The position numbers were made by a program, and so were the translations under genes. Shown here piece by piece: positions 42,526 through 50,646 of a DNA stretch of 64,000 bases. The stretch comes from Terrabacter terrigena (GTDB lineage: Bacteria > Actinomycetota > Actinomycetes > Actinomycetales > Dermatophilaceae), in NCBI RefSeq assembly GCF_042676085.1, contig NZ_JBHTKH010000018.1:1-64000 (forward strand), written 5' to 3'. Within the stretch, counting starts at the first letter, position 1. The number at the start of each line of letters is the position of its first letter. A model generated the notes under the pieces. The model was not told the DNA's origin. It ran no database searches and saw nothing but the letters and a program-made list of their open reading frames with translations.

Positions 42526-44151
42526 TCAGCGGGAGCTGCGGCCGAGGCGCTGCGAGGGCGTGGAGTGCGGGGTTGAAGGGTTCGGGTCCATCACGATGTT
42601 GGGATCGCCGTTGCGGCGCTGGCTTCTGGTTTGCCGGCCGGGGCCGGGGGTGGAGTAGCGGTAGCGCACTGTTTGGTCCTGGACGACGAAGACGTGGCCG
42701 TCGCGGGTGAGCCAAGTCATGATGACCAGGCCGTACCGTTGCGCGGTCCGGGCCAGAGCGGTGAAGTCCTGCACGTCCACGGTTTCGCCGAGGTGGCTGC
42801 TGGCTGGGGGGTGGACGGGCAGCAGCAGGTCGCGGTAGCGGGCGTGGATGGCGCGGGTCTCGTCGCGGGGACGACGTCCGCTGAGCACGACCGTTCCCAG
42901 GGCTAGGAGCAGGGCGGCCGCGAGGAGGGCGCCGGCGGCCACGGCGGCGTCCGTGGCGTCGAGGGTGTGGCCCAGAATGTGCACCACCGGTGGGGCACCG
43001 GCTTGCCCGGAGGGCGGCTGGGTTTCGGTGGCGACGGTGAGGGTGTTGGGTCCGCCCGCCAGCTTGAGCTGGCTGGGGGTCAGGAGCAGGTTGAGGGTGG
43101 GGGTCAGCTGCTGCCCGTCGGCGGTGCGGACGTGCGCGTGGACGGCGAGGGTGAGGATGTCGTAGGGGGTGCCGATCACCTGGGCGGCGGCCTTGGCGCG
43201 CTGCTCGACGGGGTTCAGGTCCAAGGGGACGGTGGTGTGGTGGCTGCTGGTGTCGAAGGCGGTGGCCGGCTGCAGCGGCAATGTGGTGTGCCAGCCGTTG
43301 CTGGCCGCGACTTCCAACGTGAGCGTCATGGTTCCGGGCGGGCCGGCGTAGCGCACGTCGAGGTCGACGTGGTGGGCCAGCCGGCGGAACACCGGGTCCG
43401 GTGAGGTGACGGTGTCGCTGTCGTAGGCGGGTGTGCGTCCGACGGTGGCGTGGTACGCGAAGCTGGTGCTCACCTCTGACCCTGCCTCGTGGGCGGCCAG
43501 GTCGCGCGGTGCTTTCCAGGCCATGAAGGCTAGGAGCATGCCAACGATGGCCAGCGTGGCGGTTGCTGTCAGTCCGGCGCGGCCGGCCGGGGTGGACATC
43601 GCGGCAGCAAGGGCTGGGCTGCGGACGGGGCGCGGGTTGCTCATGGTGGTGTTTCTTCTTCGTCGTCGGTCGCGGGGCCGGGTTGCGCGGGTGCCTGCTG
43701 TCAGCAGGAACAGGGTGGCCAGGGCCAGGCCCCCCGGGCCGGTGATCCGGTGCAGCCAGGTGCCGCCCTGGGGGATCCGCAGCGCGAGGGTGCCGATCAG
43801 CTGCTCGCCGCCCGGGTGCTCGGGGTCGATGAAGCTGTTGTTGTCGCCCTTGAAGAGGTACCGGCCGCCCTGGATGGCCACGATCCGGTGCATCACGGTG
43901 GTGTGCAGGCTCTGGCTGCGGTAGGCGACTACGTCGCCCACCCGATAGGAGCCGGCGGCGCGGACGACCGCCAGGTCCCCGGTGTGGAAACCCGGCTCCA
44001 TGCTGGTGCCGTGGGTGATGACGTAGTCGCTGTGGCCGCCGGCGGCCACGGGAAGCAGGAGCCACACCGCGATCAGGAGCACCGCCAGGGCCAGCAGCCG
44101 TGGCGCTCTCCTGCGGTTGCTGCTGCGCTTTCTGCTGCGGGTCATTGTCAT
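42526..44151 (-). CDS. SipW-type signal peptidase I fused to DUF5305
   Basis: A 541-residue membrane protein. Residues 1-165 are a signal peptidase of the ER/SipW class: catalytic Ser in ITHGTSMEPGFHTGD, His instead of Lys in VMHRIVAIQGG, and the GDNNSFIDP box. TM segments flank the domain. After a linker, residues 180-440 form a DUF5305-like region: TM, extracytoplasmic domain with LDVRYAGPPGTMTLTLEV, TM. The remaining tail is a cytoplasmic Arg/Pro-rich region. Separate SipW and DUF5305 proteins are known near camelysin/TasA-like secreted proteins, and here they are one chain. A secreted small protein is encoded just upstream on the same strand, separated by a strong hairpin. Confidence 0.85.
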   Translation of the reverse strand: MTMTRSRKRSSNRRRAPRLLALAVLLIAVWLLLPVAAGGHSDYVITHGTSMEPGFHTGDLAVVRAAGSYRVGDVVAYRSQSLHTTVMHRIVAIQGGRYLFKGDNNSFIDPEHPGGEQLIGTLALRIPQGGTWLHRITGPGGLALATLFLLTAGTRATRPRDRRRRRNTTMSNPRPVRSPALAAAMSTPAGRAGLTATATLAIVGMLLAFMAWKAPRDLAAHEAGSEVSTSFAYHATVGRTPAYDSDTVTSPDPVFRRLAHHVDLDVRYAGPPGTMTLTLEVAASNGWHTTLPLQPATAFDTSSHHTTVPLDLNPVEQRAKAAAQVIGTPYDILTLAVHAHVRTADGQQLTPTLNLLLTPSQLKLAGGPNTLTVATETQPPSGQAGAPPVVHILGHTLDATDAAVAAGALLAAALLLALGTVVLSGRRPRDETRAIHARYRDLLLPVHPPASSHLGETVDVQDFTALARTAQRYGLVIMTWLTRDGHVFVVQDQTVRYRYSTPGPGRQTRSQRRNGDPNIVMDPNPSTPHSTPSQRLGRSSR

Positions 44152-44180
44152 GACGGCGACCGTGGTGGGCGGGTCGGGTC

Positions 44181-44218
44181 GGGCTGCGGTGGCCGGTGAA
44201 GGTCGGCCACCGCAGCCC
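44181..44218 (-). terminator. Hairpin between secreted protein and SipW gene (attenuator-like)
   Basis: A perfect 14-bp stem (GGGCTGCGGTGGCC at 44181-44194, complement at 44205-44218) with a 10-nt loop lies in the 76 bp between the two co-oriented genes. Partial termination here would make the secreted protein in excess over its peptidase. Confidence 0.7.
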
Positions 44219-44227
44219 GGCCGGTCA

Positions 44228-44632
44228 TCAGCTGGCGACGATGTCGAGCTTGGTGACGTTGCTCAGCGGGCTGCTGAAGGTGCAGGCCAGGTTGGTGCCT
44301 GCGCCGGCGCCGAGGGCGTCGTGGGTGCAGGTGGCGGAGCTGCTGCCGGCGGCCGGGGTGGCGCCGGTGGTGGTGCCCGTGATCGTCGCAGTGACGGTGT
44401 CGGCCGCGGTCAGGTCCTGGGTGACGTGGAAGGTCACGGCCGAGGTGACGTCGTTGGTCGGGTCGGTGGTGTAGGCCACGTTGCTGACCGAGACACCGCT
44501 GATGCTCTGGCTGGTCGCACCGACGACCTTGTTGGCCGAGTCGATCGTGCTGGTGGCCGTGAAGGCGGAGCCGGCCACTGCAACGAGACCCGAGAGGGCC
44601 AGGGCGCCGAAGAGCTTGACGGAGGAACGCAT
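44228..44632 (-). CDS. Small secreted protein, presumed substrate of the SipW-type peptidase
   Basis: A 134-residue exported protein with a signal peptide (MRSSVKLFGALALSGLVAVA, likely cut after GSA before FTATSTID). The mature domain is Thr/Ser/Ala/Val-rich and all-beta in character (VTFHVTQDLTAADTVTATIT) with two Cys (TCTHDALG and NLACTF) that may form a disulfide. The size and location match camelysin/TasA-like, SipW-processed proteins that assemble surface fibres, but I see no diagnostic TasA sequence. The start at 44632 is chosen because the hydrophobic core follows at once. A longer reading to 44788 would add a non-signal-like extension. Confidence 0.75.
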   Translation of the reverse strand: MRSSVKLFGALALSGLVAVAGSAFTATSTIDSANKVVGATSQSISGVSVSNVAYTTDPTNDVTSAVTFHVTQDLTAADTVTATITGTTTGATPAAGSSSATCTHDALGAGAGTNLACTFSSPLSNVTKLDIVAS

Positions 44633-44799
44633 GGAAATACCGCTTTCTTTGTGTGGGTTGGTTTGCTCGGCGTGCGTGAGTGCTTCCGAGCCGGTGCGCG
44701 TCCTGGGCAGGCGCTCTGAGGGGTCCCTGAACTGCGACACCACGAGAGTGACACGGATAAATCGGATATAAACGACGAAAGCGGACAAATAGCCAAAAG

Positions 44800-44830
44800 T
44801 GACTAGTCGATGCCGAAGGGACTAGTCACC
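44800..44830. promoter_or_regulatory. Operator-like inverted repeat
   Basis: GTGACTAGTC (44800-44809) and GACTAGTCAC (44821-44830) pair perfectly. Each arm contains the self-complementary octamer GACTAGTC, 19 bp apart. It lies between the divergent secreted-protein and WhiB genes, next to an A/T-rich stretch (about 44757-44790) that could hold their promoters. Confidence 0.6.
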
Positions 44831-44914
44831 GGAGGGGGACGAAACGGTCAAAACGGACTATGTCCCTCTGGTGGTCTGGGCTCGTAGTGTCTTCCTTGGG
44901 CCGGGGAGGTCCGC

Positions 44915-45313
44915 ATGATCGGGACCGGTGGGACGGTCCGGGTCGGCTCGGAGGCCATGGGAGGCGCCGGGCGGGGAGGGGTAGTTGCAATGAGTGCTGT
45001 CACGAGTGCTGCCATCAGTGCTGGCGCATCGGTGGATCTGTGGGTGGACGAGTGGGCCAAGGACGCCAACTGTTCCGGTCAGGACCCTGAGGCGCTGTTT
45101 GTCCGGGGCAAGGCGCAACATGCCGCAAAGGCGGTCTGCAAGACGTGCCCGGTTCTCGCGCAGTGCCTGGCGGAGGCCTTGGACAGCAGGACAGAGTTCG
45201 GTGTGTGGGGCGGCATGACCGAGCGTGAGCGTCGGGCCCTCCTGCGCAAGCGGCCGGACATCACGTCGTGGAAGTCGGCGCTTCAGGCCGGGATGGCCGC
45301 GCAGGGCGGCTAG
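44915..45313 (+). CDS. WhiB-family iron-sulfur regulator
   Basis: A 132-residue WhiB-like protein. The four cluster-binding Cys are in ANCSGQDPEALF, AVCKTC and VLAQCLAEAL. The turn motif GVWGGMTERERRALLRKR follows, with a basic tail that contacts DNA. WhiB proteins bind [4Fe-4S] and usually act with the primary sigma factor. Start choice: the ATG at 44915 has GGGGAGG 6 nt upstream; the ATG at 44990 also has GGGGAGGGG, so the true protein may be 107 residues. It is divergent from the secreted-protein/SipW operon and could regulate it. Confidence 0.85.
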   Translation: MIGTGGTVRVGSEAMGGAGRGGVVAMSAVTSAAISAGASVDLWVDEWAKDANCSGQDPEALFVRGKAQHAAKAVCKTCPVLAQCLAEALDSRTEFGVWGGMTERERRALLRKRPDITSWKSALQAGMAAQGG

Positions 45314-45690
45314 GAGCCTGTCTCCGGGCGACGCGGCCGCCGGCGCCGGCCCCCCACCAACGACACCCGCCGTCCGGTTGCGCTCTGAAGCTTCAGCACT
45401 GCGCTGCTGCTCGCCAAGAAGTCGCTCGACGCGAGCGAAGGGTCGGCGGCCACGCTGGCCAATGTGGGTCGTGAGCCCCCGGCGGCCACTGGCCCTAGGT
45501 CGCGTGGAATGGTCCCGACGACCCGCCCACAAAGGTGTCCGTTTTGGGTATTTTCGTTGTGCCCCTCGCACGGATCGAATCCGCGGTCTCGGCTCCATCA
45601 GCGGGCCTTTGCGTGCTGCTGACGGCCGAATCGTGCAGCGGCTGCTTCATGGAACAGGCAACGATGCGGGATGAAAAGGATACAGGGGAC
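45314..45690. other. Intergenic segment with palindromes
   Basis: I see no gene. It contains a perfect palindrome CTGAAGCTTCAG (45385-45396) and a 7-bp hairpin TCGCTCG-acg-CGAGCGA (45422-45438) that may end the WhiB transcript. It also contains a relatively A/T-rich stretch (about 45531-45556, ttttgggtattttcg) that could hold the promoter of the next gene. Confidence 0.4.
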
Positions 45691-46467
45691 ATGGGGACTT
45701 CAGAAGGCGAGCTCGCCACGAGCACCGGCTACGATCTTCGGGGTCGCCGGTTGATGACGGTCGCGGAGTTCGCGCAAGGCCTGGATTTGGGCATGCACTT
45801 CAGCCACGTCGATGGCGCCGACTTGGACGAGGGATGTCGGCTGGCCCTGGAGCGAGGACTGGCCGCGGTGACTTGCCGTCCCGACCAGCTGCCGATGGCC
45901 GCTCGACAGCTGGCCGGCAGCGCGGTGTCCGTGGTGTCGGGGCTGTCCTTCCACGCTCGCCGAGAAGCGCCGATCTGCGGCGCCGGGTGGAGAAGGGAAG
46001 CACGGGCCCTCTCAGGGCAAGGCGCCACCGAGCTGGCCGTGATCGCGACCCCTGAAAGGCTGCGTGACTCCGGCGGAGCCCCGTTCTACGACGCGCTCGA
46101 GGAGCTGCTCTCGGCACAGCGCGCCGACGGGTACCGCCTTCGCGTCCACCTGGACACCGGTGGGTTGACGGACGCGGAGATCACCGCGGCATGCCAGCGC
46201 CTGGCGGCGGCGGGGGTTTGGATGGTGCAAGGCGGGTCATGGAAGGGAGAGCGCACGGCGTTCCGTCACCTGGAGCGGATGCGCACGGCTCTGGGCCCGG
46301 GCCCGCTGCTGAAGTGGACCCACCCGGTGACCTTCCATGTCATGCTGCTCGCGATGGCGTACGGCGTCGATCGATTCAACGCCGACGTGGTGCAATTGCT
46401 GCAGGAGGCTGACCGGAAGGGCCGGTACGCGCCGATCGCCGTACCGCTGGCGGGCATCGACTTCTAG
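45691..46467 (+). CDS. DeoC-like TIM-barrel protein, catalytic residues apparently lost
   Basis: A protein of about 258 residues whose strand pattern follows deoxyribose-phosphate aldolase (DeoC): LGMHFSHVDGADLDEGCRLA, GLAAVTCRPDQLPMAARQL, YRLRVHLDTGGLTDAEI, VWMVQGGSWKGERTAF, LLKWTHPV. By position the Schiff-base Lys of DeoC (VKTSTG) is Gln here (VQGGSW) and the Asp of the DxVIN strand is Ala (ELAVIA), while the later Lys (KASGG) may survive as LLKW. It may be a non-catalytic or differently acting barrel. The start is uncertain: ATGs at 45664 and further upstream are in frame. It lies between WhiB and HD genes of the element. Confidence 0.65.
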   Translation: MGTSEGELATSTGYDLRGRRLMTVAEFAQGLDLGMHFSHVDGADLDEGCRLALERGLAAVTCRPDQLPMAARQLAGSAVSVVSGLSFHARREAPICGAGWRREARALSGQGATELAVIATPERLRDSGGAPFYDALEELLSAQRADGYRLRVHLDTGGLTDAEITAACQRLAAAGVWMVQGGSWKGERTAFRHLERMRTALGPGPLLKWTHPVTFHVMLLAMAYGVDRFNADVVQLLQEADRKGRYAPIAVPLAGIDF

Positions 46468-46624
46468 AGCCGCCATCCGTCCGGTCACAGCAGCAGCGAT
46501 TGCAGGCTATCGGTGGACGTTCGACCCTCGGCAGAGTCGCAACGTCCGATCATCGGCATGATGGGAAAGGTTCGAACTCGAAGCCTCCGCATCAACAGCG
46601 CGCCAGTTACGGGATGATTGTCGG

Positions 46625-47206
46625 ATGTGGAGCGAGTCGACGGCAGAGGACCTGGCGCGGGAGTGGATCTCGGGTTCAGGTCGTCGGTGGGCTCACCTGT
46701 CGGCCGTGGGCCGACTTGCCAAGGAGGCCGAGGCTTGGGGCACGGGCTTGCCCTCGTCGGTGGTAGAAGCCGCGTGGGTGCATGATCTCGGCTATGCCTC
46801 CGGATTGCGCGACACGGGGATGCACGCCATCGATGGTGCGAGGGCGCTCATGCGGCTCGGTGCTCCGGCTGCTGTCGTCGCCCTCGTCGCGCACCATACA
46901 GGCGCTATCCACGAGGCGGAGGAGCGCGGTCTAGCCGATCAGCTCGGTGAATTGCCTGTGCCCGATGCGGCGGACTTGGACGCGTTGACCCTTCTGGATC
47001 TAGTTGTTGGCCCGTCGGGTCACTTCACGTCACCGGAGGACCGCATCGGCGAGATCCTGTCGCGATATGGCGGCGAGGACCCGGTGTATCGCGCGGTGAC
47101 GCGGTCGAGCCCCAGCCTGCTCGAATCTGCGGCACGGGCGCGCGCTCGGCTTCGGCTACCCGATGAATGGCCGTTCGGAGTCGCTGAGAGCGTGCTGGAG
47201 GCGTAG
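46625..47206 (+). CDS. HD-domain phosphohydrolase-like protein
   Basis: A 193-residue protein with metal-binding residues arranged as HLSAVGRLAKEA, then AAWVHDLGYASGL (the HD pair), then VALVAHHTGAIHEAEERG. This is a compact HD-domain hydrolase that would act on a nucleotide or phosphate ester. It resembles small HD proteins encoded near Nudix genes on actinomycete elements (recalled). Its last 51 bp overlap the end of the convergent Nudix gene, so both coding ends share DNA. There is no clear Shine-Dalgarno site; a GATGAT sequence ends 6 nt upstream of the ATG. Confidence 0.83.
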   Translation: MWSESTAEDLAREWISGSGRRWAHLSAVGRLAKEAEAWGTGLPSSVVEAAWVHDLGYASGLRDTGMHAIDGARALMRLGAPAAVVALVAHHTGAIHEAEERGLADQLGELPVPDAADLDALTLLDLVVGPSGHFTSPEDRIGEILSRYGGEDPVYRAVTRSSPSLLESAARARARLRLPDEWPFGVAESVLEA

Positions 47207-47626
47207 GCGCATCGAGGGGTGCACATCGAGCTGCTCGATCTGCTCCGGTGTGAGCCATTCGACTTCGCTGCTCTCGCTGCTCGTGCGGGGGGTTCCTCCC
47301 AAGAGGCGTGCTCGGAAGGCGATGGAGAACTGCTGCCGGACCTCGCCGTCGTCGTAGGCCATGCGGTGGTTGGGGTTGGTGTACGTCCCAGTGATGGTTT
47401 CGACCTCGACGTCGTAGCCAGTCTCCTCTTTGACCTCGCGAATGACGGTGTCACTAATCGCTTCCCCCGGCTCGTGCCCGCCCCCGGGCAGTGCCCATTT
47501 GTCGTTGTCGGTCTTGTGGATCATCAGGACCCGGCCTTGGTCGTCCTGGACGATGGCGACGACTGAGGGGACCACGCTGTTGATTGCCGGCGCGTCGGGG
47601 TCGTCGATGTAATCAGTTCGGCCCAT
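47156..47626 (-). CDS. Nudix hydrolase, Pif-like
   Basis: A 156-residue Nudix protein with an intact box GGGHEPGEAISDTVIREVKEETGYDV read as G-x5-E-x7-REVKEETGY. All four acidic residues needed for Mg2+ are present. Substrates are nucleoside diphosphate derivatives. In the prototype AICE pSAM2 the immunity protein Pif has a Nudix motif and blocks transfer into cells that already hold the element. Position in the element's regulatory block suggests the same role; that is inferred. It lies 23 bp downstream of the XRE gene on the same strand. Confidence 0.9.
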   Translation of the reverse strand: MGRTDYIDDPDAPAINSVVPSVVAIVQDDQGRVLMIHKTDNDKWALPGGGHEPGEAISDTVIREVKEETGYDVEVETITGTYTNPNHRMAYDDGEVRQQFSIAFRARLLGGTPRTSSESSEVEWLTPEQIEQLDVHPSMRLRLQHALSDSERPFIG

Positions 47627-47649
47627 TCGTCGACCCTATGCGTGACTGC

Positions 47650-48387
47650 TTAGACCGGGCGAGCGGTGGCCCAGACACGGTCGTAAGAGTCCATGTAGTG
47701 GCTGAAGAGCCGCCCGCCAGGGATGCGGTTGATGTGCAGGACTGGGGAGTGGGAGGCGCTGGCGCCGTAGGCGTGTGGGTTGGCCAGCAGGACGTCGTCG
47801 AAGCGGAAGATCGATGCGTAGAGCGTCGTGCCGTGTCGGCGCGCCTGCATCCGCGCGGGACCGACGGCCGGGTCCAGGTACTTCCACGTGAGTTTGCATC
47901 GGGCGGCCATGAGTTCGTCGATGCCTTCCTCGCGACCGCGCAGCGCGACGGCTTCACTCTCTGGGTCCCCGAACAGGAGGCGGACGCGGACCCCGTTCCG
48001 TGACCTGGCGGCTAGGCGGTCGACGAAGCCGGGGATCGCGTCGTGGAGGAAGCTTCCGGCGTACGCGAGCAGGTCGATCGATTCCTTGGCGTCATCGACG
48101 AGGGAGAGCCACATATCGGCGTCAATCGCGCCGCGGCTCGGGTATAGCCGAACGAGTTCGGCCTCGGTGGCTGATCGGCTGATGCGGTCGGACTCGGTTG
48201 CCGGCCAGAGGAATCCGTCGCTCTTGCCGAGGATCGCCGCGGCGTTCATCCGGTGGGTGCGGTGCGGGCTGCGGTCCTTGGTGATCCACCGCTCGACCGT
48301 CTTGGGATCGACGCCGACTTGCTCGCTGAAGGTCTGCAGGTTCAGGCCCGCGCTCGTGATCGCGGCCCGAAGCCGTTCGTTCGTCAT
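47650..48387 (-). CDS. XRE regulator with PLD/DUF5919-like C-terminal domain
   Basis: A 245-residue protein. Residues 1-60 are a helix-turn-helix (LNLQTFSEQVGVDPKTVERW). Residues 80-245 resemble a phospholipase-D-like domain (SLVDDAKESIDLLAYAGSFL; RSRNGVRVRLLFGDPES; YASIFRFDDVLLANPHAYG) without clear HxK catalytic motifs. This architecture, in front of a Nudix gene, is common on actinomycete elements. GGAGGG precedes the ATG. A cluster of ACGT-centred palindromes lies between it and the divergent transfer operon, so it is the best candidate for the element's master repressor. Confidence 0.82.
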   Translation of the reverse strand: MTNERLRAAITSAGLNLQTFSEQVGVDPKTVERWITKDRSPHRTHRMNAAAILGKSDGFLWPATESDRISRSATEAELVRLYPSRGAIDADMWLSLVDDAKESIDLLAYAGSFLHDAIPGFVDRLAARSRNGVRVRLLFGDPESEAVALRGREEGIDELMAARCKLTWKYLDPAVGPARMQARRHGTTLYASIFRFDDVLLANPHAYGASASHSPVLHINRIPGGRLFSHYMDSYDRVWATARPV

Positions 48388-48398
48388 GTTCCCTCCTC

Positions 48399-48448
48399 AG
48401 AACGTTCTGGGACGTTTCTATCACGCGAGGACGTCCTCAAACGTCCCA
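48399..48448. promoter_or_regulatory. Array of ACGT-centred palindromes
   Basis: Within 50 bp lie AGAACGTTCT (48399-48408), GGGACGTTT (48409-48417), the perfect 12-bp palindrome GAGGACGTCCTC (48427-48438) and AAACGTCCCA (48439-48448). The second and fourth form an inverted pair. The array separates the XRE gene from the divergent transfer/replication operon and is probably its operator region. Confidence 0.7.
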
Positions 48449-48528
48449 AAGGGTGGTGTGTTTGTCCCCTTTTGCGGGCGTCTTCTGGTCATGGGCAACA
48501 CGGCCCGATGACACGAAGGCAGGAACAC

Positions 48529-48945
48529 ATGTCCAGTTACGCGGTCGACAGCAAGCGGGCGGGGCTTCGCTCGACGGGCATCGTCAACGAGGTTCGGGAG
48601 TGGGAGGAGCGAGACGGCAAGCGGCGCCCCAGTGAGATGCAGGCGCGGGACGAGGCGACCGGTATGCCGCTGTGGCAGGTCGAGGTGGTCTACAAGCAGA
48701 CGACGTTCGGCCGGGAGTCGATGACGACCGGTGTCGTCGAGTTGGGGTGCCCGCACCGTCCGGTGCTGGCGGAGTTCGCGCCGGTCGAGTTCGTCGACCT
48801 GACCGTCGAAGTCCGGGTCAACAAGGCCGGTGGCCTGTCGGAGATGTGGCGGGCGGACCGGCTCGTCGACGAGGGCAAGCGCACCGCCGGCCAGCCGTCG
48901 GGCTCGGCTGGTTCGGGTTCGGGTCAGGGTTCGAAGGCGGCGTGA
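48529..48945 (+). CDS. Conserved small protein upstream of the transfer ATPase
   Basis: A 138-residue soluble protein. It has a central beta-rich region (PLWQVEVVYKQTTFGRESMTTGVVEL) and FVDLTVEVRVNKAGG, and a Gly/Ser-rich flexible tail. I do not recognise a named family. Proteins of this size directly before the TraB/FtsK gene are common in actinomycete elements, so a role in plasmid processing or transfer is likely. AGGA precedes the ATG and the next gene begins 2 bp after its stop codon. Confidence 0.75.
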   Translation: MSSYAVDSKRAGLRSTGIVNEVREWEERDGKRRPSEMQARDEATGMPLWQVEVVYKQTTFGRESMTTGVVELGCPHRPVLAEFAPVEFVDLTVEVRVNKAGGLSEMWRADRLVDEGKRTAGQPSGSAGSGSGQGSKAA

Positions 48946-48946
48946 C

Positions 48947-50641
48947 ATGACGTCCTCGACTGCTGTCTCGCGTGGGGTTCGGGGGTCGGCTGCGGTCGGC
49001 TCCCGGGCCCTGCGCTCCTCCCGCGCCGGTGTCCGGGTGGTCCTCGCCGTCGCGGAAGGCTGGGCCCGGTGGGCGCGGCGTCACCCGCGGTGGGCGCTCG
49101 GGCTCGCGCCGCTGGCGCTGCTCGCTGCCCTGACCCAGCCCGACCCCAAGGCTGCACGAGTCCTGATCACCGTCGCCGCGCTTCCTGGTTTGGTGGTCGC
49201 GGTGTGGGAGCACCGGTGGCCGGTCGGGTATCGCCGCTGGCTTGCGGGCCCGTCTCGTCGGTTCGGGTGGCGCCGCTGGGCTCGTCGCACCTGGCCGGTT
49301 CTGGCTCGGGAGTGTGGCCTGTCGGTGCAGCGCAACGTCCGTCGCCGCACCTGGGCGTTGGCGCGCCGCAACGGCCGCGTGCAGGTCTCCTCGACCGGCA
49401 CGGCGTCGGAGTGGGTGCCGCCACGGCTGGTGGACGTCCTCACTGCCGGGGACACGCTCACGTTGCGGGTCCGGGCCCGGATGGGACAGACCGTCCAAGA
49501 CCTCGAGACTGCCGCTCCGGCCCTCGCCGCTGCAGCGTCTGCGGTGTCGTACCGGGTCCGGCAGTGGACCCCGTCCGTCCTCGACATCGCCCTCGTCATG
49601 CGGGAAGCCCTGGCCGCGACCGCCGACGCACAGCTGCCCGACCCGCTGGGACGTGACCTGACAGTGGACACCGTCCCCCTGGGCCGACGGCAGGACGGCA
49701 CCCCGTGGGCGCTGCAGGTCCGGGGCCGGCACACCCTCGTCGTCGGCTGCTCCGGCTCCGGGAAGGGCTCCATGCTGTGGGGCGTCTGTGGTGGCCTCGC
49801 CCCCGCGGTGCGGGCGGACCTGGTCCGGCTCTGGGGCGTCGACCTCAAACGCGGCGTCGAGGTCCTGATGGGCCGCCACCTGTTCACCACCGTCGCCATC
49901 ACCCCCTCGGAGGCCGTGGCTACCCTGACCCGGCTGCTGCAGGTCATCGAGGACCGGGGCCGCGCGATGGCCGGCGTCTCTCGTCTCCACGAGCCGCGGC
50001 CCGGTGACCCGCTGCACGTCCTCGTGATCGACGAGCTCGCCGCCCTGACCGCCTACAGCGACCCGGACACCAAGCGGGAAGCGTCCCGTCTGCTTGCCGA
50101 GATCCTCACCCAAGGCCGCGCCCTGGGCGTCGTCGTCCTGGCCTGCGTTCAGGACCCCCGCAAGGAGGTCGTCGGGATGCGGGGCCTGTTCACCCAGACC
50201 ATCGCCCTCCGACTCCGGTCGGCGGAAGAGACCCGGATGGTCCTCGGCGACGGCACCGCCGCCCTCGCGCCGGCGCACCGGCTCTCCCCGGCTGCGCCCG
50301 GCTCGGCGTGGGTCGTCGAGGAGGACGGCACCCTCGACCGGGTTCGGGCCGACTACTGGCCTGACCAGCTCGTCCGCGAAACCGCCGCCACCTACCCCGC
50401 CCTCGTCGTCGAGGAGACCACCGGCGAGGCCCCGGTCGTCACGCAGCCCGACGACGAGATGGCTCGGGCAGACGTCGCCTCGATGCCGACGACCCGCGCG
50501 CCGCGACCTGCGCGCCCGACGCGCACGCCGCGCCAGCCCCGCACATCGCGCGAACGCCGACCCCGGGAGAGCGCTGCGCCCGCCTCGTCGGTGTCCGGGT
50601 TAGGGTCGGGGTCAGGCGACCACGGGCCCGAGGCGGCCTGA
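48947..50641 (+). CDS. FtsK/SpoIIIE-type DNA transfer ATPase (TraB-like)
   Basis: A 564-residue protein with two TM segments near the N-terminus (about residues 45-80), a linker, and a RecA-like motor domain (about 235-480): Walker A VVGCSGSGKGSMLW and Walker B LHVLVIDELAALTAY. The C-terminal 90 residues are Pro/Arg/Thr-rich. In AICEs a single FtsK-like protein of this kind moves double-stranded DNA between mycelial cells or neighbours. The terminal gamma-like DNA-recognition domain is not obvious by eye. It heads the core operon towards replication and integration genes. Confidence 0.9.
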   Translation: MTSSTAVSRGVRGSAAVGSRALRSSRAGVRVVLAVAEGWARWARRHPRWALGLAPLALLAALTQPDPKAARVLITVAALPGLVVAVWEHRWPVGYRRWLAGPSRRFGWRRWARRTWPVLARECGLSVQRNVRRRTWALARRNGRVQVSSTGTASEWVPPRLVDVLTAGDTLTLRVRARMGQTVQDLETAAPALAAAASAVSYRVRQWTPSVLDIALVMREALAATADAQLPDPLGRDLTVDTVPLGRRQDGTPWALQVRGRHTLVVGCSGSGKGSMLWGVCGGLAPAVRADLVRLWGVDLKRGVEVLMGRHLFTTVAITPSEAVATLTRLLQVIEDRGRAMAGVSRLHEPRPGDPLHVLVIDELAALTAYSDPDTKREASRLLAEILTQGRALGVVVLACVQDPRKEVVGMRGLFTQTIALRLRSAEETRMVLGDGTAALAPAHRLSPAAPGSAWVVEEDGTLDRVRADYWPDQLVRETAATYPALVVEETTGEAPVVTQPDDEMARADVASMPTTRAPRPARPTRTPRQPRTSRERRPRESAAPASSVSGLGSGSGDHGPEAA

Positions 50642-50646
50642 TCATC

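Noticed and set aside
45567..45605. A tRNA-like string (ggatcgaatccgcggtctc) suggesting a tRNA fragment or secondary att site inside the element
   Set aside because: No acceptor or anticodon arm can be folded around it and it has no second copy in the window; the resemblance is limited to a T-loop-like core.
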